Shown: positions 1 to 9,187, counted from the stretch's first letter. The stretch: 64,000 nt of DNA from Sphingobacteriales bacterium UTBCD1 (GCA_002066995.1 MWTC01000041.1:1-64000); one strand, 5' to 3'. The notes: generated by a model from the sequence alone, not told the origin. Translations and numbers: made by a program.

Positions 1-1
1 G

Positions 2-265
2 ACCCAGCGAGGAAAACAGGAAAGGAGGGATCTACCTGGGAGTAACTTTGATTTTATAGAATTTGAAATAGCGTATGGTGAATTTATTTCGCTGCCTTTT
101 ATGGGAAAACCGATATACAGTACAAATAAAACATACACGGTTTTCAACTTTGCGGACCATCCTGCCTCACATCAGTATTATATCGCTTTAAGCGATGTGG
201 CAGGCCTACGAAACTGGAAGTTTCGAAGAGTGGGATTTTCAAATAGAGAGATTTGTTCCGCCTGA
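2..265 (+). CDS. C-terminal part of a hypothetical protein, cut by window edge
   Basis: An open frame of 87 codons enters from the left edge and stops at TGA 263-265. The first two thirds read like ordinary protein (alternating aromatic and polar residues, e.g. YGEFISLPFMGKPIYS). The last third runs through a copy of the dispersed palindromic repeat (158-197), translated as HQYYIALSD, so the natural C-terminus may have been replaced or extended by the repeat. The family is not recognised. It converges with the lipoprotein gene that ends at 293. Codon-like composition argues for a real gene, but with no start visible this stays tentative. Confidence 0.42.
   Translation, partial: TQRGKQERRDLPGSNFDFIEFEIAYGEFISLPFMGKPIYSTNKTYTVFNFADHPASHQYYIALSDVAGLRNWKFRRVGFSNREICSA
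158..197. repeat. REP-like palindromic repeat, copy A
   Basis: Shares CATCAGTATTATATCGCTTT-AAGCGATG with copies at 2707, 7907 and 8326. It contains the inverted repeat ATCGCTT-T-AAGCGAT (centre near 188). A following stretch (GTTTCGAAGAGTGGGA, 220-235) is also found after copy B near 1073-1088, so the repeat unit may be longer than the core. Confidence 0.75.
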
Positions 266-292
266 AATAAATTCAGTTATTGCCGGGCAATA

Positions 293-793
293 CTATTTTA
301 ATTGGGCAATTTTTTCATTCACCTTGTCAATGAAGTTGTGGTATTTTAAAGGAACATTGCTTTTCATCTGGTCCAGCAACCAGAATTTTCTGACTCCCAG
401 AAATTTATACTCGATATAAAGCCCGCCCCAGTCTCCTGCATCCGGTTGACCGATGACAGCTCCTTTTTCGTCAAGCAGATCCCGTGGAAAATAATTGATC
501 AGATCATTGGTAATGGTAAACTCTTGCTGCGATAGCTGAACAAATTTTCCGGAATAGAAATCATTACTGCCCGGATATTGATCCCTGTTATCTTCAAAGA
601 GTTTGTCCTGTTCCAGTTTAAAAATTTCAATACATCTTTCTCCGGTACATTCTCCGTAAAAGTGTCCGAAAATGAGATAATCCGGCTTTAATAATTCACT
701 ATTGCTACCTTTTTTACAAGACGTCAGCAGGAAAATCGTCCAGCAGGTAATGATCAGTATTTTACGGAACATCTTCATTTTTTTTTGATTCAA
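293..793 (-). CDS. hypothetical lipoprotein
   Basis: A 166-aa protein with a basic N-terminus, a hydrophobic stretch and a lipobox-like LLTSC around residues 22-26, so it is probably lipid-anchored after signal peptidase II cleavage. Alternative ATG starts at 778 and 772 would give a more typical signal peptide length; no ribosome-binding motif decides between them, as expected for Bacteroidota. The mature part is acidic and aromatic, with two cysteines (GECTGERC) that could form a disulfide. No family recognised. It stands alone, convergent with the partial gene at the left edge and divergent from the repeat-rich stretch to its right. Confidence 0.7.
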   Translation of the reverse strand: MNQKKMKMFRKILIITCWTIFLLTSCKKGSNSELLKPDYLIFGHFYGECTGERCIEIFKLEQDKLFEDNRDQYPGSNDFYSGKFVQLSQQEFTITNDLINYFPRDLLDEKGAVIGQPDAGDWGGLYIEYKFLGVRKFWLLDQMKSNVPLKYHNFIDKVNEKIAQLK

Positions 794-1352
794 TCATCAT
801 TCATTCAGGTCTGCACCAAAGACCGCCAACGCTGAACCATTGACGATGGGGTAGTATTCAAAGCGCCACCTCCCTGTGACGCTGATGAGTAAATTTACAA
901 GAAATTGCTGAAACTTCTGCTGACTGGAGTGGTTCTTCGGCTAAACTAAAGCTGAACAATGGAAAAGTACCTGCCGGTGCCTTTTGATATCGCCAGCTCA
1001 ACTATGCGAGGCATCCCGCCTGCATCAATCTTGCATAGCCTTAAGCGATGAAAAAATTTCTCGAATCCATAAGTTTCGAAGAGTGGGAGAGCGGTGAAAC
1101 AGGATTTCGAAACTGAAAGACCTTATAAGCTGGCAGTAACCTAAGGACGATAGGCACAACATTTTTTAATCAGTCTTCTTTCTTCCGCTTGTCACAGTGA
1201 AAGGCCTTTTACAAAATAATACATACGTTCTGATAAGTTTAACATTCCGGTTTAAAAAATATTCTTCACTTTTATTATGGCAGGAGAATGACCGGGCATT
1301 CAGAAACCATAGAAAACGTTTACAGATATTTTCCTGCTGCCAAAACCATTAT
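794..1352. other. gene-poor stretch with repeat remnants
   Basis: Between the lipoprotein start and the secreted-protein start at 1353 there is no convincing gene. The stretch holds REP-like copy B and a segment (1073-1088) that repeats sequence found after copy A. An in-frame extension of the next gene up to 1197 is rejected because it lacks coding character and the signal peptide begins at 1353. Confidence 0.6.
1000..1050. repeat. REP-like palindromic repeat, copy B (diverged)
   Basis: Degenerate member of the repeat: AACTATGCGAGGCATCCCGC, then CCTGCATCA and CTTAAGCGATG, in the same order as copies C-E but with an internal change where ATTATATCG stands in the others. Confidence 0.55.
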
Positions 1353-2648
1353 ATGAAATCATTCCTGCTGGCATTAAGCCTTACACTTGCGTCAATAGCC
1401 GCATTTGCCCAAAACGAAAACAAACCTCCTGAAAGATTAAAAGTGTTCATTGACTGCTCCGGCACCTGGTGCAATATGGATTTTATCCGGTCAGAAATCA
1501 CTTTGGTTGATTTCTCCCTGGATCATGTAGCAGCAGATGTGCATGTCCTGATCACAAGCCAGATGACAGGCGGCGGCGGAGAAAAATATCAGCTCATCTT
1601 TTTTGGCCAGAACTTTTTTGCGGGAATGAAAGACACCCTGCATTTTGTTTCTGATGCCAATGCCACCGAATATGAAACCAGGGATTTTTTAGTGGGCTAT
1701 ATAAAACTCGGGCTTGCCCCGTATATAGCCAAAACCCCATCTGCCAAAAATGTGATCATCAACATGAAAAAAGCAGAAAGCCAAAAGACCGGGGTGGATA
1801 ATACGGTGCAAAAAGATCCATGGAACTACTGGGTCTTCAGGATAGGCACCAACGGAAATATGAATGCTGATGCTAATTATAATAACCTTAGCTATAATGG
1901 CAATCTTTCTGCCAACCGGGTGACCGATAAGATAAAAATAAGTTTTTCAGCGAATGCAGGAAAAAACAGGTCGGCTTTTAAGTATGATGATGGCAGCGGA
2001 TCAACAGAAAAATATACGGTCAATAATCACAATATTAGTTTCTCACACAGCCTGGTCAGGAGTATTAACAGTCACTGGAGCTGGGCTTATGATGCCAATT
2101 ATTACCAGACTACGTTTTCGAATTATAAAAACCAGGTATCTGGTGATGCGGGAATTGAGTATGATTTTTATCCCTACAGCGAAGTCAACAACAAATTATT
2201 TACGATCAGTTACAAGTTAGGCGTTTTCTATAACCGGTATTATGATACTACGATCTATGATAAGTTGAGGGAAACACTTCCTTATCAAAGGGCAGAAGCC
2301 AATCTGACTTTTAATCAAAAGTGGGGTACTGCATCTTTCGGGTTCAGCTATCAGAATTTTCTGAACAACTGGAATTTTTTCAACCTGGGAATAAACGGAT
2401 TTTTTGATGTCAGGATAACCGGGGGATTGTCATTTCACATTGCTGCATTCGGTGGCCTGACAAGAGACCAGGTATTCCTGCCTAAAGCAGGCGCCACGGA
2501 GCAGGAAGTGCTGACACGAAGAAGGCAGCTTGCTTCTGGGTACAATTATTACACCAGCTTCGGTATCAGTTATCGCTTTGGTTCCAAACTCAACAATTTT
2601 GTAAACCCGAGATTTGAAAGCGGCTCCGGTTCTGTCATGTATTTTTAG
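1353..2648 (+). CDS. secreted/outer-membrane beta-barrel protein, DUF481-like
   Basis: 431 aa from the ATG at 1353, where a clear signal peptide begins (MKSFLLALSLTLASIAAFAQ, cleavage after AQ). The longer frame from 1197 adds 52 codons without signal-peptide character. Residues ~25-150 form a small domain starting with RLKVFIDCSGTWCNMDF. From ~160 the protein shows alternating amphipathic strands with many Tyr, Phe and Asn residues and ends in an aromatic residue (VMYF), as in outer-membrane barrels. The barrel part resembles DUF481-type proteins. The role is unknown. It is monocistronic, followed by REP-like copy C. Confidence 0.75.
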   Translation: MKSFLLALSLTLASIAAFAQNENKPPERLKVFIDCSGTWCNMDFIRSEITLVDFSLDHVAADVHVLITSQMTGGGGEKYQLIFFGQNFFAGMKDTLHFVSDANATEYETRDFLVGYIKLGLAPYIAKTPSAKNVIINMKKAESQKTGVDNTVQKDPWNYWVFRIGTNGNMNADANYNNLSYNGNLSANRVTDKIKISFSANAGKNRSAFKYDDGSGSTEKYTVNNHNISFSHSLVRSINSHWSWAYDANYYQTTFSNYKNQVSGDAGIEYDFYPYSEVNNKLFTISYKLGVFYNRYYDTTIYDKLRETLPYQRAEANLTFNQKWGTASFGFSYQNFLNNWNFFNLGINGFFDVRITGGLSFHIAAFGGLTRDQVFLPKAGATEQEVLTRRRQLASGYNYYTSFGISYRFGSKLNNFVNPRFESGSGSVMYF

Positions 2649-2706
2649 ATAAGGATTACATTGGACAAAGAGCAAAGGGAATGACAGGAGGAGCTTATGT
2701 TCTGTA

Positions 2707-2760
2707 TTATAAGCTATGCGGGACTTCCTGCCCCGCATCAGTATTATATCGCTTTAAGCG
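2707..2760. repeat. REP-like palindromic repeat, copy C
   Basis: 54 bases that match copy D (7907-7960) with one mismatch, exactly 5200 bp apart and in the same orientation. Two hairpins: GCGGGAC-TTCC-TGCCCCGC (one mispair) and an imperfect ATCGCTT/AAGCG arm. Together with copy D it brackets the RecQ-UvrD gene. Confidence 0.85.
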
Positions 2761-2847
2761 CTGAAAGAAATCTTTGAAATTATTGGAAACGGTAAGCAGG
2801 AGTGTTGTTAGTGAGGCAGGGGATAGGGCAGTAGTTGACAAAAAAGC

Positions 2848-5800
2848 TTACACTTTCTCGAAGTGTACTTCCGGAAGAATGATTTTCACTTCCTGTTGAG
2901 AGTCCTCTCCCTTCCAATACACTATGAAATTCACAACGACTCTTTTTAATGCAAAACCCTTTAGCTTCATGGACTCGATATCTTTGGCAAATTGCTTAGA
3001 GAATTTCAAAACAGATTGTCCCTTTGAATTCAGGCACACATCTCCATCCGGTTTCAATTCATAACCACTTTGAAGTTGCGATATATAATATTGTTTACCG
3101 ATGAAGTAGTCCAGCCAAACGTCTTTGTGAGTCAGATGCATTACCAATTCGGTTGGCGGTGAATAAATATTTCTGTCATGAACTCGTTCCAGGTTTTCAG
3201 TTGTAATCTCATCAAGGAAATTTGAATTCAGGTGTATGGTCAAATTCTGTTTGGCTCTTGTCATGGCGACATATAACTGCCGTTTGGTTTCATCAGTTGC
3301 AGTGCTGAAGTTTTCAAGCATCAGGAAAACATTATCAAATTCTTTTCCCTTGGCTTTATGGATGGTAGAAACGAAAATGGTTTCTCCGTTCTTATTAATG
3401 AAATCTTCCAGCCTGGATTCACGGATGAATACTTCAAAATCAGATTTGTATTTCTTTTTGGGGTTGACCGCTTCAAAATCTTTAATAATGTTATTGCATA
3501 CATCCAGCACGCTGCTGTTCCGGAACTTATCCACCAACTCCAGTTTGGCTTTTGCCCAAACCTTATCACTGATTATGAAAACATCATCTGCCAGGTACAA
3601 CCGGCTGAGAAAAAATCTTACTTCTGAAAGATTATATAGACTGAAGCTGTCATTTGTCTGTATCAACCTGGCTTTCAAATTATGTTTCAATAGCAAGCCG
3701 GTTATTTGCAAAGCTTCTTCATTCTTCTTTGTGAGAACGCAGGTAGTTCCTGTAAGCCCGGTACTGAGTATGTCACGCACCAGCGGGTTAATAAGATGAC
3801 TGCTTTGATAACGGACCAGTTTCAATTTTCCATTGTCTTGTTGTTTTGCAATGATCGGAGTGTTTTTCAGCCGGTGCAGTATCTTTTTTACAAATTGATT
3901 TGTAAATGATACAAGGTTGGCTTTGCTCCTGTAATTCTCGATCAACTCATATTTTACTGCTTTGTTCACTTTGATGAACTGTTCAAGATATTTTGAACTT
4001 GCTCCCCTGAACTCATAAACATTCTGGTCATCATCTCCGACTGCGATCACCCTCATATCCTCATTTTGCTCCATCAACGTATATATCAGGTTGAATTCAT
4101 CTTCATCCATGTCTTGTGCTTCGTCGATCACAATAACGGTTTTAGTGATACGGCTTGTTTCCACTTCCTTGTTTTTAATTCTTTCGACCGCCTTTTTCAA
4201 GATCACATCTGATTTTTCCAGGGTGCCGACCTTTCCCAACAGATCAAAGCAATAGGAATGAAAAGTCTTTATTTCCACGAAGTTGGCTGCATTGCCAATC
4301 AGCTGAAGAAGTCGCTTTTTAAATTCTGTTGTTGCCGCCCTTGAAAAAGTCAACATGAGTAATTGTTCATGTTTTACATCTTCCATCAATAGCAAGGAAG
4401 CGAGCTTGTGAACCAGCACTCTGGTCTTTCCGCTGCCGGGGCCGGCAGCCACAACTATGTATTTCGCTTCGCGGTCATTTATGATTTTCAATTGTGCCGG
4501 TGAAAGTTCTCCGAATAATTGCCTGAACTTGGAAGGTGTCAGGTTGCGTTTAATTTCGTTCTGCCTGTTCCCTTTGAAATATTTATTAATGAATGAACTG
4601 TAGTTCAAGCGGAAATAGTCATCCACAAATTGCAAAGCGTCTTTGTAATCGCTGATCATCTTTTTTGCATATTCGCCCACGATATGGACTTGCTGGATCT
4701 TATTTTCGTAGAACTGATTCAGTTTTTGATAATCTTCGATCTTGTAACGTTTTTTGGTGTCTTTTTCAAGACGCTCTATGGTCAGGCGGTTGTACACAAC
4801 CAGGAAACCACCTTCAATACTTATAGCCTCAATTCTTGAAAGATAAAAAAGAACGTCTTCTATGTCGTCAAAAGAAACATTCGTTTTAAAGAGTTTGGGA
4901 TACCTCTCAAATTCAACTTTCAGTTCCTGAACAGAGAATTCGACCAGCACTTCCTCCTTTTCCGGTTCATCTTCTGAAGTGCCTGAGTTGATTTTTCCGT
5001 AGAGATAATCCACAATGAATTTTGCCAGTTCATGCCGCTTTTCCAGCTTTTCCTTCAACTGCACTTTCGGGTAAAGAGAAAGCACTGCGATCAGGTTCTT
5101 TGAGTATTCAAGATTATGCCGCTTGATCCAATTCTTGATAGTCCAGAAATTGATAAGGGTCTTTAATTTGTTGACGCTTACATTTTCACATCCTTTTTGT
5201 TCTGCTTCTTCATTCAATTCCTTAATATGAAATGTCTTTTCCTGTTCTTCAAAAACCTGAAGCAGGAAGTTCTCGATCTTGCAGTAAGATTCAACGATAT
5301 TAAGCGAGCGGTTTTTATTATCGCTTTTCTTGATGAAAGCGGTCAGGTCTTTTGCATCTGCCAAAATCTTCTCTTCCCGAAGAAGATTGATGATGTTGAT
5401 CACTTCTTCACGGACGATCCCCAAATGATCGCTGAGATAATCTACCCGCGACTCAGCAGCTTCATCTGTTGATTGTTTTCTGCTTTTACTGGAGAAGAGC
5501 TTCTTGATGATACGGATCCCTTTGATCTTCTGATTTTCTTCAAATTTTTCAGACTTATTGATCTTATCAATGGCTTCCTGGGCATTCCTGGAGAGTATGC
5601 TGTTTGCAAAAATCCTTGGCATGTTTTGCCTGCGTTTCAGATACCCGGCGTCTTCCAGGGCTGCGATAGCCGTTGTAACCCTAGTTTCGATCTCGACAAC
5701 ATTGTCATCCCATCCCGCTTTTCTTGCAATCTCTAAAGCGGAGTTTGAAACTGTTAAACGGAATTTTGAAATATCTTTTATGGCCCTCCACACTTGCTGG

Positions 5801-7662
5801 ATCTCTTTGATGGAAAGCTTGGTTTGATTCAACAGGATAAAATGCTTGCTGAGATCCTCTTCGTTGAACAAAACATAACAATCAGCGCTTATATTCTCGT
5901 CTCTACCTGCCCTTCCCGCTTCCTGGACATAGTTTTCAAGAGAATCAGATATTTCATAATGGACCACCATGCCAACATCTTTTTTGTCAACACCCATGCC
6001 GAAGGCAGAAGTGGCAACCATGATCGAAACATCGCCGGTCATGAAGGCATTTTGATTTTCCGTTTTTTCGGTCATATCCATTTTACCGTGATAGGGTCTT
6101 GCATTGAAACCATCTTCGGTTAGTCTCTTTGCAAGTGAATAGGCTTTCCGTGTCCTTGAAACATAAACGATAGTGGGGCAATTCTTTTCTTCGATCAAAT
6201 CCCTGAGTGCCTGGTATTTTTCTTCTTCATCTTTTTTTTCAAATACTTTATAATGGAGGTTGGTTCTTGATGCATTGGAAGTGAAAAGTTCAAGTTCAAC
6301 AGACAACTTTTCCCGGAAATAATCCCTGATATCTTCGATCACTTTTTGCTTGGCTGTTGCAGTAAAACAGGAAACGGGGATTCCATCTTCAAGGTTTTTC
6401 TTTTCCCGGATCGCTTTGATGAAATCACCGATATACAGGTAATCAACCCTGAAATCCTGTCCCCATGAAGAAAAGCAATGTGCTTCGTCAATAACAAACC
6501 GGACAACCTTTCTATCCAAAAGCAATCGTTCGATTGTTCGTGAACGCAATGATTCCGGCGAGATGTAAAGAATGGAAGCAGAACCATTCTCAACCCGCTC
6601 AAATGATTTAGCCCTTTCAATCGGATCAAGCAAGCCGTTGATGGTAACGGCTTCGGTGATGCCGTTTTTTTCCAGATTGTCAACCTGGTCTTTCATCAGC
6701 GACTGTAATGGAGAAATTACAACGGTCAGGCCGTTGCAGCTCTCACCGCTCATTAAAGCGGGTACCTGGAAAGTGATTGACTTACCGCCACCGGTCGGGA
6801 ACAAAGCAAGAATTGATTTGTTGTGCACGGCAGTCTTCACTGCCCTTTCCTGCAGCGGCTCGCCTCCATATGTGCGGAATGAATCATAGCCAAAAAATCT
6901 TTTCAGGCCTTGGTGAATGTCAAATACATTGTCGCAATAGGCACATCCGCTTACACAGGGTTTGTTCCGCAACCGAAACATGATCTGCTCAACTTTGGGA
7001 TAGTTTTTCAACACCCAGGGTGGTGTTACCGAACGGATCTTACTGTGGGTGATAAAGGAATGAATAAGCGATAAACAATAAGCAAGTTCAATAGGGTGTT
7101 CTGATATTATTTTTGAGAGGACGGCATGTTCACAGATTTCGTTCTGAAATTTTCTGCGGATCAAACTTTCCGCATCTGTTTCCGGACTTGCATATCCGAT
7201 AAAACGAAAAAAAGTAGAGAACTCTTTTTTATCTTTCAACAGCAGATAAAAGATCTGTTTGAGATCTTCATCAGTCTGCTTGAAGGCAGCTATTTCGTCG
7301 TAGAACAGGTCTTTTGCCTTGATCGAATCGTTCAAGGGATTATTCGTATCCTCCGTTTGAAGCTTATCGTCTTTGAGTAAGGCATGATAAGGCTTTGTCG
7401 GGAATAAAAGAGGGGAGAGAAATAAAGTATCAATGATGTTTTCGGGGTTAATTCCTGCATCAGTCAAAGCATTGCCGATATACTTTATGTCGTGATTGAG
7501 AATATTATGGCCGCAAACGTATTGTGATCCGTTTAAAAATGAAATGAACTCAGCTACCGAATTTCTATGAAATGAACTTCCGTCACTCCTGACACTGCCA
7601 ATGTCAAGAATTTTCCGGCTCAATGGCTCAATCTCTGTATCAACAAATGCAACTGTATGCAT
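2848..7662 (-). CDS. exonuclease-RecQ-UvrD fusion DNA helicase
   Basis: 1604 aa. Residues 1-~130 form a DEDDh-type 3'-5' exonuclease-like domain: D8 and E10 in FVDTEIEP, then GHNILNHD, then YHALLKD. A cysteine cluster (CVSGCAYC, ~residue 237) precedes a RecQ-type SF2 helicase with Walker A PTGGGKS (~290), DEAH box (~391) and motif VI QEAGRAGRD (~584). After a helical middle region, an SF1 UvrD/Rep-type helicase follows: Walker A GPGSGKT (~1076), IDEAQD (~1180), GDDDQNVYEFRG, STIHKAKG (~1437) and YVAMTRAK (~1469). All key motifs of both motor domains look intact, so this is one very large nuclease-helicase rather than a decayed fusion. The role is DNA repair, recombination or defence; the last is inference from size, isolation and flanking repeats. 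Confidence 0.9.
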   Translation of the reverse strand: MHTVAFVDTEIEPLSRKILDIGSVRSDGSSFHRNSVAEFISFLNGSQYVCGHNILNHDIKYIGNALTDAGINPENIIDTLFLSPLLFPTKPYHALLKDDKLQTEDTNNPLNDSIKAKDLFYDEIAAFKQTDEDLKQIFYLLLKDKKEFSTFFRFIGYASPETDAESLIRRKFQNEICEHAVLSKIISEHPIELAYCLSLIHSFITHSKIRSVTPPWVLKNYPKVEQIMFRLRNKPCVSGCAYCDNVFDIHQGLKRFFGYDSFRTYGGEPLQERAVKTAVHNKSILALFPTGGGKSITFQVPALMSGESCNGLTVVISPLQSLMKDQVDNLEKNGITEAVTINGLLDPIERAKSFERVENGSASILYISPESLRSRTIERLLLDRKVVRFVIDEAHCFSSWGQDFRVDYLYIGDFIKAIREKKNLEDGIPVSCFTATAKQKVIEDIRDYFREKLSVELELFTSNASRTNLHYKVFEKKDEEEKYQALRDLIEEKNCPTIVYVSRTRKAYSLAKRLTEDGFNARPYHGKMDMTEKTENQNAFMTGDVSIMVATSAFGMGVDKKDVGMVVHYEISDSLENYVQEAGRAGRDENISADCYVLFNEEDLSKHFILLNQTKLSIKEIQQVWRAIKDISKFRLTVSNSALEIARKAGWDDNVVEIETRVTTAIAALEDAGYLKRRQNMPRIFANSILSRNAQEAIDKINKSEKFEENQKIKGIRIIKKLFSSKSRKQSTDEAAESRVDYLSDHLGIVREEVINIINLLREEKILADAKDLTAFIKKSDNKNRSLNIVESYCKIENFLLQVFEEQEKTFHIKELNEEAEQKGCENVSVNKLKTLINFWTIKNWIKRHNLEYSKNLIAVLSLYPKVQLKEKLEKRHELAKFIVDYLYGKINSGTSEDEPEKEEVLVEFSVQELKVEFERYPKLFKTNVSFDDIEDVLFYLSRIEAISIEGGFLVVYNRLTIERLEKDTKKRYKIEDYQKLNQFYENKIQQVHIVGEYAKKMISDYKDALQFVDDYFRLNYSSFINKYFKGNRQNEIKRNLTPSKFRQLFGELSPAQLKIINDREAKYIVVAAGPGSGKTRVLVHKLASLLLMEDVKHEQLLMLTFSRAATTEFKKRLLQLIGNAANFVEIKTFHSYCFDLLGKVGTLEKSDVILKKAVERIKNKEVETSRITKTVIVIDEAQDMDEDEFNLIYTLMEQNEDMRVIAVGDDDQNVYEFRGASSKYLEQFIKVNKAVKYELIENYRSKANLVSFTNQFVKKILHRLKNTPIIAKQQDNGKLKLVRYQSSHLINPLVRDILSTGLTGTTCVLTKKNEEALQITGLLLKHNLKARLIQTNDSFSLYNLSEVRFFLSRLYLADDVFIISDKVWAKAKLELVDKFRNSSVLDVCNNIIKDFEAVNPKKKYKSDFEVFIRESRLEDFINKNGETIFVSTIHKAKGKEFDNVFLMLENFSTATDETKRQLYVAMTRAKQNLTIHLNSNFLDEITTENLERVHDRNIYSPPTELVMHLTHKDVWLDYFIGKQYYISQLQSGYELKPDGDVCLNSKGQSVLKFSKQFAKDIESMKLKGFALKRVVVNFIVYWKGEDSQQEVKIILPEVHFEKV

Positions 7663-8083
7663 TTTCAGGTAAGCATCTATTATTTTTCAAGTGAGTGAAA
7701 CACAAAGTAATAAAACATGCGGAAATCTCATAATGAAGTGACTGGTCAATTAAGCATTCCATGAAGTTGGCTTTCTGTGTCTTAAAATATTTACGTTGCC
7801 TGAGAAACAGTACCGCTTTTGGCATGGTTGATTGATTATTTCCGGGTTATTTTTTGATTAATGATCAACTCCTGAATCATGGCAGATTTGACAGGCTGCT
7901 ATGATTTTATAAGCTATGCGGGACTTCCTGCCCCGCATCAGTATTATATCGCTTTGAGCGATGAAGCGATGTTGACGGATTTGAAATTGCAGTTACCTGA
8001 CGATGAGTCCTTGCGGAAGCTCGATTGGGAACATAAAGTGTTTCGTTTGAAATGAATCAAGGCGAAGGAAGTTTATTATCTCA
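7663..8083. other. intergenic stretch, repeat only
   Basis: No convincing gene. A 61-codon frame upstream of the helicase (7640-7825, minus) overlaps its start and has no coding features. REP-like copy D lies here, followed by a hairpin-rich tail resembling the tail of copy E. Confidence 0.6.
7907..7966. repeat. REP-like palindromic repeat, copy D
   Basis: Near-identical to copy C over 54 bases. The similarity to copy E continues downstream (TTGACGGATTTGAAATTGCA against TTGACAGAAATGGAATTGTA, then a hairpin around GCGGA), so the full unit is about 110-120 bases. Confidence 0.85.
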
Positions 8084-8254
8084 TTATTTTTTTCTTAGTT
8101 TCAAAAACTGAACCACCAGTATGCTCAGGCCGATACCGCAAATGATCCCGTTTCCGAAATAATGACCTTTATTGTCTATTTTAAAAGTGAAATTATAAAA
8201 GGAAACTGCCATTAGCACGACACCTAATCCGATAAACAGTAAATTCTTTTTCAT
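8084..8254 (-). CDS. small membrane protein, 56 aa
   Basis: A short frame read directly from the sequence: ATG at 8252-8254, stop TAA at 8084-8086. It encodes MKKNLLFIGLGVVLMAVSFY, a polar NFTFKIDNKGHYFGNG loop, and a second hydrophobic segment IICGIGLSILVVQFL ending in LKLRKK. Two membrane helices with a basic tail fit a small inner-membrane protein. It lies between REP-like copies D and E; no partner is evident. Confidence 0.6.
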   Translation of the reverse strand: MKKNLLFIGLGVVLMAVSFYNFTFKIDNKGHYFGNGIICGIGLSILVVQFLKLRKK

Positions 8255-8325
8255 TATTTATTATTGTTTAAATTTTGTAGATCAATTTTGATTGTCTGTA
8301 GCCCCAAAAATAATCCATACATCCC

Positions 8326-8380
8326 AAACTATACGGGACATCCTGTCCCTCATCAGTATTCTATCGCTTTAAGCGATGGG
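8326..8380. repeat. REP-like palindromic repeat, copy E
   Basis: Here the first hairpin is perfect (GGGACA-TCC-TGTCCC) although its bases differ from copies C and D, so pairing is kept while sequence changes. The second arm ATCGCTT-T-AAGCGAT is perfect. A downstream hairpin GAGTATC-TGCG-GATACTC (8420-8437) is also paired. Confidence 0.8.
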
Positions 8381-8456
8381 ATGGTGTTGACAGAAATGGA
8401 ATTGTAGTTACATAACGACGAGTATCTGCGGATACTCAGCTATTCCGGCGGATATC

Positions 8457-8488
8457 TTTGGGTAAGGCTTTGCGGGAACTTATATTTG
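8457..8488 (+). promoter_or_regulatory. Bacteroidota-type promoter of pcm
   Basis: TTTG (8457-8460), 20-base spacer, TATATTTG (8481-8488), an exact match to the TTTG-N19..21-TAnnTTTG pattern of the Bacteroidota primary sigma factor. The start codon is at 8498, so the transcript would have only about 3-7 untranslated bases. Confidence 0.7.
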
Positions 8489-8497
8489 TAAATCATT

Positions 8498-9151
8498 ATG
8501 AGACCCACCGAAGATACTTACCGGCATAAAGGGCTGCGAAAAAAACTGGCTGACGGCATTAGATCCAAAGGGATCACTGATGAAAAAGTACTGGAAGCCA
8601 TTGGCAAAATTCCCCGTCATTTTTTTCTTGACTCCGCATTTGATGAAGCGGCTTATGAAGACAGGGCTTTCCCTATTGGTGAAGGACAAACTATTTCACA
8701 ACCCTACACGGTGGCATATCAAAGTCAATTGCTTGAAGTGAAAAATTTTGAAAAAGTACTGGAGATCGGCACGGGCAGTGCTTACCAGGCATGTGTGCTG
8801 GCAGAAATGGGAGCACAGGTGTTTACGATCGAAAGGCAGAAGAAATTATTTGAGAGCAACAAGACATTTCTTTTTTTGAAAAAATATCCTTCAATCAAAT
8901 TATTTTATGGCGATGGATATGAAGGCCTTCCCAAATTTGCTCCCTTTGATAAAATCATCATTACTGCTGCCGCACCGGAGATTCCCAAAAAGCTGATCGA
9001 ACAATTGAAACCCGGAGGCATGATGGTATTGCCGTTAGGCAGCGGAGATATTCAGCGCATGATCCGTATTACAAAACTCGAAACCGGGTCATTAAAAGAA
9101 GAAGTGTTTGACCAGTTTTCTTTCGTACCAATGATCGAAGGAAAAAAGTAG
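8498..9151 (+). CDS. pcm: protein-L-isoaspartate O-methyltransferase
   Basis: 217 aa, full length for the family. The enzyme uses S-adenosylmethionine to methylate L-isoaspartyl residues in damaged proteins and starts their repair; it is cytoplasmic. Seen in the sequence: the N-terminal IPRHFFLD segment, GEGQTISQPYTVAY (family signature around residues 60-75), the SAM-binding VLEIGTGSAYQACVLA, and the acidic strand end TIERQ. The C-terminal half keeps GDGYEGLP and IIITAAAPEIP. It is transcribed alone from its own promoter with almost no 5' leader and converges with the M48 protease gene. Confidence 0.93.
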   Translation: MRPTEDTYRHKGLRKKLADGIRSKGITDEKVLEAIGKIPRHFFLDSAFDEAAYEDRAFPIGEGQTISQPYTVAYQSQLLEVKNFEKVLEIGTGSAYQACVLAEMGAQVFTIERQKKLFESNKTFLFLKKYPSIKLFYGDGYEGLPKFAPFDKIIITAAAPEIPKKLIEQLKPGGMMVLPLGSGDIQRMIRITKLETGSLKEEVFDQFSFVPMIEGKK

Positions 9152-9187
9152 GAGGGAGGATTTTCCCGGAAAGACTGCGATTGACCG

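Noticed and set aside
195-419. 74-codon plus-strand frame
   Set aside because: It overlaps the lipoprotein gene on the other strand and lacks coding character; the partial frame 2-265 is better supported.
3236-3799. 187-codon plus-strand frame inside the helicase gene
   Set aside because: Antisense to conserved helicase motifs; it follows from the codon use of the real gene.
158-8380. Five repeats considered as insertion-sequence ends
   Set aside because: No transposase lies between any pair except the helicase gene, and no target duplications are seen. A REP/MITE reading fits better.
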